Assembly: GCA_905372345.1 (NCBI GenBank)
Contig: CAJPPE010000101.1
Span: 1 to 6,325 of the forward strand
DNA: 6,325 nucleotides
Origin: an uncultured Treponema sp.
GTDB taxonomy: Bacteria; Spirochaetota; Spirochaetia; Treponematales; Treponemataceae
Reading direction: 5' to 3'
Made by a program: the position numbers and the translations under genes. The notes under the pieces are model-generated. The model saw only the letters and a program-made list of their open reading frames with translations, was not told where the DNA came from and ran no database searches. Each line of letters starts with the position of its first letter. Within the stretch, counting starts at the first letter, position 1. Shown piece by piece: positions 1 to 5,401 of the stretch.

Positions 1-1
1 G

Positions 2-1636
2 GCCTTGGTTTCCATTATCTATTTTTTGACCTTCCTCCTTGCCTGCGTAGAAATAAGCCTGCCCCTCCTTTTTAAATTATTTATCGATAAAATAAGAGAG
101 GGAATAGGAGACGGCTCCTTTGCTATCTATCTTCTTTTATACATTTGCTGTTTACTGGCAGGAAACCTTTTAAATGTTTTTTGGTATCAATTATTGGACA
201 AGGCCGGAGGGATAATTTTACTGCGGGTCCGCAATAAACTTTTTAAGAGCATCATAAGTGCTCCGTTTCAAAGGATAAGCAATACCGGAAGAGAAAAGAT
301 TAAAAATATTTTATTCAATGATACCATGAGTGTTTTTTCAAGTTTAACGCTTTTCGGAATCCGCATCTTTTCAAATCTTTTAATGCTTGCTCTATTTTTA
401 ATTTTTGTTTCAATCTTAAACCCCTCTTTGGGAGGTTTACTCCTTCTTATGGCCGGCGCAGGATTTTTGATTTCTTTACTGGCAAGAAAAACCATAAAAA
501 AGAATTCTCAAAATGTAAACGCAGAATTAAAAAAAACTAATGCCCTTACAAATTCCTTTATAGATTCAATCGAACTGTTTAAGACAAACGATTTAAAAGG
601 CTACATTGAAGAAAAACATAAAAAGATGCTTAAAAATTTTATCAAGCTTGCCCGCAAAAACGATTTTACCCAAGTCTTTTTAAAAAATATTTTAGCAAAC
701 ATCAATATGGTTTTTACCCTCCTCGCCCTATCCTTGGTTATAGTTTTAGGTAAAAATACATCAACAGGCGACTTATTATTTTTATTTTTTATCTCAAACA
801 TGATCTTCTCTTTCAGTACTCAAACCGAGCAATTGATCTCGGCCTTTTATGCAAACCTTCCCGCATTTGAACACATTGAAGAAATACTACAACTTCACAA
901 AAAAGACACGGAAGAAAAAACTTTCAAATGGGAAAGCTTACAATCTCTTTCGTTTGAAAATTTTTCCTTTGATTATAATCTCGATAATGATAAAAAAACA
1001 GAGAGCTCTCAAAGGACTGCTCCCCTATTAAATAATCTCAATATGACTTTTTATCCGGGGGATAGAGTAAGGGTCTGCGGTAAAAACGGAAGCGGAAAGA
1101 CTGCTCTTTTAAAACTTTTAGCAGGTCTGCTTGAAACCTCAAGCGGCTCAATCCTCATCAACGGAAAAAACATCAAGGAATATTCATCTCAATTTAAAAA
1201 GAATAAAATCCTTTATATAAGTCAGGATGAGTTCATTTTAAATGAAACAATCGAAAAATATTTTGAAGTAATGAAAACAGGCCTTACGGCAGAAGAAATC
1301 TCCGCCTTTTTGCAGGCATGGGATTTTTCCGAAACAAAAAATGATGAAGACATTTTAAACTTTATCCTCGAAGACAATGCAAAAAATATTTCCGGGGGTA
1401 TGAGAAAAAAACTCCTTGCCCTAAAACTTTTTGCCCGAACAAAGGAAGCCGATATAATACTCATAGACGAAATCGAAGCCGGAATGGATATTCAAACCAT
1501 TAAACGCTACCGCAGCGAAAGAAACAAGCTTTTAGGCAATTCTCAAGCAAAGATAGTCTTTGAAATTGCCCACACCGAGGATGAAGACGATTTTTTTACC
1601 CGCCTTCTTAAAATCGAGTCAGGGAAAATATATTAA
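2..1636 (+). CDS. ABC transporter, fused permease/ATPase subunit (5' end outside window)
   Basis: A half-size ABC exporter-type subunit that would work as a dimer in the inner membrane; the substrate cannot be told. The frame is open to the left edge. The first start-like codon, TTG at 5, already lies at the edge of the first membrane helix, so the true start is probably a little upstream. Numbering from that TTG, about six hydrophobic segments lie near 3-27, 40-62, 118-138, 141-160, 229-250 and 255-275. The ATPase domain follows: A-loop region FDY at 322-324, Walker A GKNGSGKT at 359-366, Q-loop Gln407, signature ISGGM at 462-466, Walker B IILIDE ending in catalytic Glu489, and H-loop His523. 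All catalytic residues are present. The signature departs from LSGGQ, and a polar insert of about 15 residues (325-339) follows the A-loop. The gene converges with the minus-strand genes to its right; no clear terminator of its own is seen. Confidence 0.9.
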   Translation, partial: ALVSIIYFLTFLLACVEISLPLLFKLFIDKIREGIGDGSFAIYLLLYICCLLAGNLLNVFWYQLLDKAGGIILLRVRNKLFKSIISAPFQRISNTGREKIKNILFNDTMSVFSSLTLFGIRIFSNLLMLALFLIFVSILNPSLGGLLLLMAGAGFLISLLARKTIKKNSQNVNAELKKTNALTNSFIDSIELFKTNDLKGYIEEKHKKMLKNFIKLARKNDFTQVFLKNILANINMVFTLLALSLVIVLGKNTSTGDLLFLFFISNMIFSFSTQTEQLISAFYANLPAFEHIEEILQLHKKDTEEKTFKWESLQSLSFENFSFDYNLDNDKKTESSQRTAPLLNNLNMTFYPGDRVRVCGKNGSGKTALLKLLAGLLETSSGSILINGKNIKEYSSQFKKNKILYISQDEFILNETIEKYFEVMKTGLTAEEISAFLQAWDFSETKNDEDILNFILEDNAKNISGGMRKKLLALKLFARTKEADIILIDEIEAGMDIQTIKRYRSERNKLLGNSQAKIVFEIAHTEDEDDFFTRLLKIESGKIY

Positions 1637-1651
1637 ATTAGCCGCAATAAA

Positions 1652-1750
1652 CTACCATACTGTTTTAACAGGATAATAAGGAATATTGCTATCTTTTGTA
1701 ATAAGAATAAGATTTTCAATTATGGATTGAGAAATAATTAAACGATCAAA
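1652..1750 (-). pseudogene. C-terminal remnant of a VapC-family PIN-domain toxin
   Basis: Directly after the antitoxin stop, in another frame, the minus strand reads FDRLIISQSIIEN, then LILITKDSNIPYYPV, then KTVW and a TAG stop. This matches the end of VapC-type PIN toxins, which in my knowledge of the family run D-P-F-D-R-L-I-I-A-Q, then L-I-T-x-D, then Y-x-V-x-x-I-W at the C-terminus. Two late acidic residues of the PIN active site (Asp of FDR and of TKD) survive. A full toxin is about 125-135 residues; only about 32 are left, and the N-terminal part with the first catalytic Asp is missing. The frame stays open back into the antitoxin, with an ATG at 1777 that has no evident ribosome site, so a 41-residue product is formally possible but cannot form a PIN fold. 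The likely cause is an internal deletion joining the antitoxin end to the toxin end near 1745-1760. Confidence 0.75.
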
Positions 1751-1940
1751 AACATTCCGGAGTTTTGTCAAAATCATCCGCCATGTAAAAGGAGCCTTTC
1801 AGACCACCAGGGGTTCTATGGACAACTTTCTTTTTATTAACATTATTCCTATATAACAAGAAATTAATATAATCAAAGACAGATTCTTGTTGCTCTATAG
1901 TCAAGTTATTCATTTTCTTTTCTAAGGAAGCATAAGACAT
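1746..1940 (-). CDS. DUF2281-type (VapB-like) antitoxin, orphaned
   Basis: A 64-residue protein. The N-terminal half (residues 1-32, including LTIEQQESVFDYINFLL) is a predicted helical segment of the kind that starts these antitoxins. The C-terminal half holds PGGLKGSFYMADDFDKTPECF, matching the family's toxin-wrapping tail, usually G-x-L-K-G-x-x-x-M-x-D-D-F-D. The start is the ATG at 1940, chosen because GGAGGG (1948-1953) sits 7 bases upstream; an in-frame TTG at 1955 overlaps that ribosome site and is not credible as the start. In intact loci the protein binds and silences a VapC PIN-domain ribonuclease and often represses its own operon. Here the toxin downstream is reduced to a stub. The tail stops at PECF, where relatives usually run on a few residues, so its end may also have been altered by the deletion. 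The grd terminator lies upstream, so it needs its own promoter; none is convincing. Confidence 0.75.
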   Translation of the reverse strand: MSYASLEKKMNNLTIEQQESVFDYINFLLYRNNVNKKKVVHRTPGGLKGSFYMADDFDKTPECF

Positions 1941-1947
1941 AGTAAAT

Positions 1948-1953
1948 CCCTCC
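1948..1953 (-). promoter_or_regulatory. Ribosome binding site of the antitoxin gene
   Basis: GGAGGG on the minus strand, 7 bases before the ATG at 1940. It fixes the start and rules out the longer reading from TTG at 1955, whose own bases form part of this site. Confidence 0.75.
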
Positions 1954-1984
1954 AAATTAAGTTTAACATATTCTAATAAAAAAT

Positions 1985-1994
1985 GCTATATAGC
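1985..1994. repeat. Perfect palindrome upstream of the antitoxin gene
   Basis: GCTATATAGC is a perfect 10-base inverted repeat 44 bases upstream of the antitoxin ATG, between the grd terminator and the antitoxin ribosome site. Antitoxins of this kind often bind such palindromes to repress themselves, and the TATATA core could overlap a -10 element. No good -35 box sits at proper spacing. The role is a guess; a short AT-rich palindrome can occur by chance. Confidence 0.25.
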
Positions 1995-2010
1995 CGCCGC
2001 TTTTCAATTA

Positions 2011-2052
2011 AAAATAAAAAAAGCCCCCTTGCCTTAGAGGCTTGGGGGCTTT
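2011..2052 (-). terminator. Rho-independent terminator of the grdEB operon
   Basis: Read on the minus strand, AAAGCCCCC (2044-2052) pairs with GGGGGCTTT (2020-2028). Inside it, AGCCTC...AGGC forms a second short stem (2031-2034 with 2038-2041) across a two-base internal mismatch. A T-rich tract of TTTTTTTATTTTT character (2022 down to about 2010) follows at once. It starts 16 bases after the grdB stop, so it ends the grd transcript. The opposite direction lacks a long T-run, so it is mainly a minus-strand terminator. Confidence 0.92.
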
Positions 2053-2068
2053 AGTTTAAAAAGCTAAA

Positions 2069-3364
2069 TTAAAAAACGGTTTGCTCGGAAACAGGTGTTT
2101 CAAGAGCTTTTAATGCTTTTTCAACAAGGGAGCGGCGGAGTTTTTTCTCATCTGCGTCGTTCATTTTAGGATCACCGAGCGGGTGAGGAATAGCTACAGC
2201 CGGAACAATTCTGTTAGCACCAACAGTCTTTGAGATAGGAACAACAGTTGCAATATGTACTACCGGGAGGAATCTCTCGATTTCTTTAACCATCGTTGCA
2301 CCGCAACGAGTACATGTGCCTCACGTGGAGGTAAGAATTACAGCCTGCACTCCGTCTTTTACAAGTTTTTGAACAAATTCTTCGGCAAATTTCTTTGCAC
2401 GCTTAACGGCCGTACCGTTTCCTACCGTTGTATAGTACTTGTCATGAAGCTTTCCGATCTTTCCTTCTTTTTCGAGATCACGCAAAACATCTACCGGAAG
2501 AACTCGGTTAGGGTTTGCGTTACAATAGGTCGGGTCGTATCCGCCGTGAGCAGTTTCACTGTCTTTTGATGAAAGAGCTGCCATACCTGCGATTGAATAT
2601 TCGCCGTAGTGTGAAGCGTTTGAAGCTTCAATGTGGTCGGGGTTACCCTTGGGTACAACACCGCCTGAAGTTACCAATGCAACCTTTGCCTTGGTAATAT
2701 CCTTAACGGCAGGCTGAGGAGGTACTCTGTCGAATACGGGCATCGGATATTCGGTTACGAATTCTTCACCCTTAATCTTCTTGATGAGCATGTCAACAGC
2801 TCTCTTTGCACCTCTTTCTTCTGCAAAGTAGTTTTGGCGTACGCCTCTGGGTAAGAGACCTTCTTTTTCGGGGCAGCAAATTTTTTCGCCTGTCAAAAGT
2901 TTTTTAGCCAAAGCTCCGATAGCAGGAACAGCTTCTCTCATGCTTACAGCAGAGTTGCCTGTCTTGATTGTGTACATAAAGGCTTTAAATACATCATAAC
3001 CGGGGTTTTCTTCATAGAGACCCGAAACAGCGGGGATACCGAGCTCAAAGGCAACCTTTGCTGCGTTACCGCAAGCCATACCGTATCGTCCGGCGTTAAA
3101 TCCGGGACCGGCAATAAGAAGGTCTGCTTTTGTTTCTGTAAGAACTTTTTTGACAAATGCAATAGCTTCTTCTTCGTGCTCATTAAAAAAGTTATCACCG
3201 CAGATAATGGTCTTGACGATCTTTCCTGCATCTCCTAAAGCACCTTGAATTCCGGTACCGGGACCTGCTGTTCCGTCAATAACCTCCGGTTTGTAGTCAG
3301 CCATGTCTTCTCCGCCCTTTCCGGCAAAGAACTGATTGATATAATGAACAATTACTTTACTCAT
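2069..3364 (-). CDS. grdB: Glycine reductase complex protein B, selenoprotein subunit GrdB (UGA = Sec)
   Basis: A 431-residue selenoprotein read through one in-frame TGA (2321-2323), giving Sec348 in the motif T-S-T-U-G-T-C-T-R-C-G-A-T-M. With GrdE it forms the glycine-specific protein B: glycine bound to the pyruvoyl group is cleaved with help from the selenocysteine and its carboxymethyl unit passes to GrdA. The sequence fits the family end to end: FFAGKGGED near 12-20, IICGDNFFNEHEEEA near 53-67, GPGFNAGRYGMACG near 86-99, FAEERGAKRAVDML, EYPMPVFDRV, TSGGVVPKGNPD, HGGYDPTYCNANPNRVLPVD, the UxxCxxC site, then GANRIVPAVAIPHPLG and a C-terminal EQTVF. The usual family length is about 430-440. 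Its SD AAGGAG overlaps the grdE stop, and only 11 bases separate the genes, so the two are co-transcribed. Splitting it at the UGA would give two false genes. The stretch ERFLPVVH after the Sec site seems one residue shorter than relatives I recall. Confidence 0.97.
2293..2309 (-). promoter_or_regulatory. SECIS hairpin directing selenocysteine insertion in grdB
   Basis: In the mRNA, UCGUUGC pairs with GCAACGA around the loop GGU: a perfect 7-base-pair stem. Counting the U of UGA as 1, the stem is 15-21 with 25-31 and the loop is 22-24. Bacterial SECIS elements lie just downstream of UGA inside the coding sequence and present G and U in the loop to SelB. In E. coli fdhF, as I recall its sequence, GGU also falls at 22-24, so the register matches. 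The bases also encode the conserved RCGAT of the protein, so some pairing is constrained by coding. Confidence 0.85.
2321..2323 (-). other. Recoded UGA codon for selenocysteine (Sec348 of GrdB)
   Basis: TCA on the plus strand reads TGA in the grdB frame. Both sides are the same frame and both match GrdB, with the family's redox motif U-G-T-C-T-R-C centred on it, so this is selenocysteine and not a sequencing error or nonsense mutation. It implies that selA, selB, selC and selD exist elsewhere in the genome. Confidence 0.95.
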
Positions 3365-3371
3365 AGCTTAA

Positions 3372-3377
3372 CTCCTT
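3372..3377 (-). promoter_or_regulatory. Ribosome binding site of grdB
   Basis: AAGGAG on the minus strand, 7 bases before the grdB ATG. Two of its bases belong to the grdE TAA stop (3376-3378), so termination of grdE and initiation of grdB are next to each other and probably coupled, which suits two subunits of one protein. Confidence 0.85.
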
Positions 3378-4665
3378 ATAGTCCTCTTGCGCTAAGATTC
3401 CAGAATCCGAGCTCGTTTGTAGCACCGGTAATAACCTGAATTTCAGCTTCGATTGTTCCGTCGGCATGTAAACTTCCGTCCCAAGCACCTGCAATAACAT
3501 TTGCCTGTTTTACATCTCCGATGATGGTCTTCATCGGGGGAAGTTTTACAACAGCGTTTGCGTTTCCGTTAGAAACTACAGCATTTCCTAAGGGGTTCGA
3601 GTCAGCAAGAGACTGACTTGCACCGTCTTGACCGGCATATTCGTCGGTTACGAGAACGGTCTTGATACCCATTTCTTCGATCTTGCGGCAGTTCATGATC
3701 AAGTCGGCATCGGGGTTTCCGAAACCTTCTTCAGAAACTATAACTGCATCGCAGCCAAGCATCTGAGCCAACTTTGCTGAAAGGTTAGAAGATCTTTCCT
3801 TGTCTGCAAGAGTAACGTTTTCGTTTGTAACAATTACACCCATGAAGTTGATGTCTTTTCCGTGTCTCTTATAGAGTTCATGGATAATGGGACTGTTCTG
3901 GTGAACATAGGTCGGGTTTTTATCGCATGCAGAAACGCAGTTACCGCTTACGATTGCACCGTCCATAACTTCTGTGGGGTACATCATAGTGGGAAGAATC
4001 TGCTTTACATCAATACCGTAGTAGTAGGTATCGTGTAAAAGTCCCTGACTCTGGAGCATGTAAACATAGCCTACCTTAGGAAGGTTGGGATATTGTTTAG
4101 CCTGCTCTACGAAGGGAAGTGTTTCGTAGGTTTCTACAGAAGCGGGTTTTACGTTTTTAGCAGCTTCTCCGAGATATCGGGCTGTTTTTAAGCCCATAAG
4201 GCGTAAAGCCTTTTCTTTAATAGCACGGGTAACATCGTCTTGGATTTTGCAATCAACAACGAGGTTTACGGTCTTTGAGAAGGGTGTATATTCAGCACCC
4301 GGGCCGCTCATGTCGATGATACCTTCCTGGAAACCTACAACGGTTCCGGTTGTAACTACAGCAGCACCCTTCAATACGTGGGTTTTACCTGCTCCAACAA
4401 CAGCCTCTTCACCGGTAAAGAAACCGGGGAAGCAAACGCCGCTGCCTTCTACCTTGCATCTGGGTTCAAGAACATCTTTTACAGGGATAATTCGGGTGTT
4501 GTCGCCGGGCTTTGCAATGTGCAATTCAACGCCGGTTACAAGCGGATCTTCCTTGATAAGAGCCTCAAGTTCAGCTTTGTTTACTTCAAGGCATGTTCCG
4601 TTAACGGCAGTTTTGTTTCCAAATTTCATGTCGTTAATGGGTATAATACCTAATTCAAGTTTCAC
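3376..4665 (-). CDS. grdE: Glycine reductase complex protein B, pyruvoyl proprotein GrdE
   Basis: A 429-residue proprotein starting at GTG (4665) and reading (M)KLELGIIPINDMKFG. The start is set by AGGAGGT five bases upstream and by the promoter: the longer reading would begin inside the -35 box. Family blocks run throughout: EPRCKVEG near 67-74, GKTHVLKGAAVVTTG near 93-107, GFQEGIIDMSGPGAEYTPFSK near 111-131, YVYMLQSQGLLHDTYYYG, YPTEVMDGAIVSGNCVSACDKNPTYVH, ITGAT near the end. The Asn242-Cys243 bond in SGNCVSACD is where the family cleaves itself, leaving a pyruvoyl group on the new N-terminus of the smaller chain; that group binds the amino group of glycine. Predicted chains are 242 and 187 residues. 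It acts in the cytoplasm with GrdB, encoded 11 bases downstream. The paralogues GrdG (sarcosine) and GrdI (betaine) are alternatives, but pairing with GrdB and overall likeness favour glycine. Confidence 0.96.
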   Translation of the reverse strand: MKLELGIIPINDMKFGNKTAVNGTCLEVNKAELEALIKEDPLVTGVELHIAKPGDNTRIIPVKDVLEPRCKVEGSGVCFPGFFTGEEAVVGAGKTHVLKGAAVVTTGTVVGFQEGIIDMSGPGAEYTPFSKTVNLVVDCKIQDDVTRAIKEKALRLMGLKTARYLGEAAKNVKPASVETYETLPFVEQAKQYPNLPKVGYVYMLQSQGLLHDTYYYGIDVKQILPTMMYPTEVMDGAIVSGNCVSACDKNPTYVHQNSPIIHELYKRHGKDINFMGVIVTNENVTLADKERSSNLSAKLAQMLGCDAVIVSEEGFGNPDADLIMNCRKIEEMGIKTVLVTDEYAGQDGASQSLADSNPLGNAVVSNGNANAVVKLPPMKTIIGDVKQANVIAGAWDGSLHADGTIEAEIQVITGATNELGFWNLSARGL

Positions 4666-4670
4666 TTTTG

Positions 4671-4677
4671 ACCTCCT
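4671..4677 (-). promoter_or_regulatory. Ribosome binding site of grdE
   Basis: AGGAGGT on the minus strand, a near-complete anti-16S match, five bases before GTG at 4665. It decides the start and implies strong translation, as expected for an energy-yielding enzyme. Confidence 0.88.
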
Positions 4678-4688
4678 ATTATTTTTAG

Positions 4689-4700
4689 TCAATAGATTGA
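4689..4700. repeat. Inverted repeat in the grdE leader
   Basis: TCAAT-AG-ATTGA, two 5-base arms around a 2-base centre, about 8-19 bases after the predicted transcription start and 12-23 bases before the grdE ribosome site. It could be an operator placed to block transcription, or nothing. A two-base RNA loop is too tight for a stable hairpin, so a DNA site is more likely if it works at all. Confidence 0.25.
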
Positions 4701-4714
4701 TTACTTTGGCTTCC

Positions 4715-4743
4715 ATTATAACAGGAATTAGGTATATAGTCAA
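4715..4743 (-). promoter_or_regulatory. Sigma-70-type promoter of the grdEB operon
   Basis: Minus strand: TTGACT (4738-4743), 17 bases, then TATAAT (4715-4720). The -10 is perfect, the -35 is five of six, and the spacing is ideal. The start should fall near 4708, giving a leader of about 43 bases, too short for a known riboswitch. It lies in the 118-base gap between queH and grdE, so the grd genes can be transcribed on their own; some read-through from queH is possible since no terminator is seen there. Confidence 0.88.
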
Positions 4744-4761
4744 TTCTAAAATTTGAATTTA

Positions 4762-4798
4762 TGAGTATAAAATGAGTAAAATTTTATCGTTTTGAGTA
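4762..4798. repeat. Three phased TGAGTA direct repeats upstream of the grd promoter
   Basis: TGAGTA occurs at 4762-4767, 4773-4778 and 4793-4798, steps of 11 and 20 bases, so all face roughly the same side of the helix. The first two extend to ATGAGTA. They lie about 19-55 bases upstream of the -35 box, a usual place for activator sites; the third is within the last codons of queH. Chance in AT-rich DNA is a real alternative. Confidence 0.3.
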
Positions 4799-5401
4799 TT
4801 TGCAGCCGCAGTAGTCCTGCCTGTAAAGGCCGTATTTTTTACTTAAATTTATAGAATCAAGATAGCCGTTCCGTTTTTTAAAATCGCTTGGAAGCCATTT
4901 ACAAGTTTCATTTTCAAGGGAAAGACCTATATTATTAAGTTTTTCAGCATTTTTTAATGGACTTACCGAAAGAGTTGAGGTAAAAAAGTCAAAACCGTCC
5001 TTTTTAGCACTTTCGGAAGTTTTTTTTAGCCGCAAAAGGTAACAACGCATACAGCGCTCTCCCCCTTCGGGACAATCTTCCAGCCCTTGAGAAATCTCAT
5101 AGAATTCTTGCGGGTTATAGACCTCTTTGATTATTTCTATCTTGTGAGATGATAGATTTTCTTCATTGTATATGGAAATAATATGCTTTTGTTCTTCGGC
5201 TCTTTTTGTGTATTCTTCATCAGTGTCTATATTAGGATTATAATAGAAAACAGTAAGCTTAAAAAAAGGAGCGAGTTTTAAGATAACGGAAGAACTGCAA
5301 GGGGCACAGCAGGAATGGAGCAATAAGGTCTTATTATTTGAACCTAAATTTTTTATCGTCTCCTGCATCAGCCTGTCATAGTTTATTTTTTGAGCCATCA
5401 T
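4784..5401 (-). CDS. queH: Epoxyqueuosine reductase QueH (DUF208 family)
   Basis: A 205-residue cytoplasmic metalloenzyme that reduces epoxyqueuosine to queuosine in tRNA, the last step of queuosine synthesis, replacing the unrelated cobalamin-dependent QueG. Family marks are CCAPC at 31-35, FYYNPNI near 52-58, EEYTKRAEEQ near 62-71, CPEGGERCMRCYLLRL at 110-125, TSTLSVSPLKN near 141-151 and YCGC at 197-200. The vicinal Cys31-Cys32 with Cys117-x-x-Cys120 fit the iron-sulfur ligands of the family, and the C-terminal C-G-C is also conserved. Length is typical. The start is ATG at 5401, overlapping the TGA of the upstream gene as ATGA; a second ATG at 5398 is equally possible (204 residues). No good ribosome site precedes it, so translation probably depends on coupling to the upstream gene. 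No terminator follows. Confidence 0.92.
   Translation of the reverse strand: MMAQKINYDRLMQETIKNLGSNNKTLLLHSCCAPCSSSVILKLAPFFKLTVFYYNPNIDTDEEYTKRAEEQKHIISIYNEENLSSHKIEIIKEVYNPQEFYEISQGLEDCPEGGERCMRCYLLRLKKTSESAKKDGFDFFTSTLSVSPLKNAEKLNNIGLSLENETCKWLPSDFKKRNGYLDSINLSKKYGLYRQDYCGCKYSKR

Noticed and set aside
1660..1671. CTGTT-TT-AACAG inverted repeat as a terminator for the ABC transporter gene
   Set aside because: No T-run follows on either strand, the loop is only two bases, and it lies within the toxin remnant coding sequence.
1652..1777. A 41-residue ORF (ATG 1777) as a functional small protein or antitoxin-toxin frameshift fusion
   Set aside because: No ribosome site or slippery sequence is seen, and the product lacks most of the PIN fold; a deletion remnant is simpler.
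2069..2293. Separate 74-residue gene starting at ATG 2293
   Set aside because: It is in frame with and continues the GrdB family alignment across the UGA; the ATG is an internal Met of GrdB and has no ribosome site.
2255..2569. Plus-strand ORF of 104 residues opposite grdB
   Set aside because: Antisense shadow of grdB with low-complexity composition and no start signal.
4666..4714. Glycine riboswitch in the grdE leader
   Set aside because: The predicted leader is only about 43 bases and shows none of the conserved stems of the glycine aptamer.
4247..4756. Plus-strand ORF of 169 residues opposite grdE
   Set aside because: It lies antisense to a well-supported gene, has no recognisable family features and ends beyond the grd promoter; it is a shadow frame.
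4743..4783. Terminator after queH
   Set aside because: The stretch is AT-rich with only weak A/T pairing such as AAATTT elements, and has no GC stem with a T-run.
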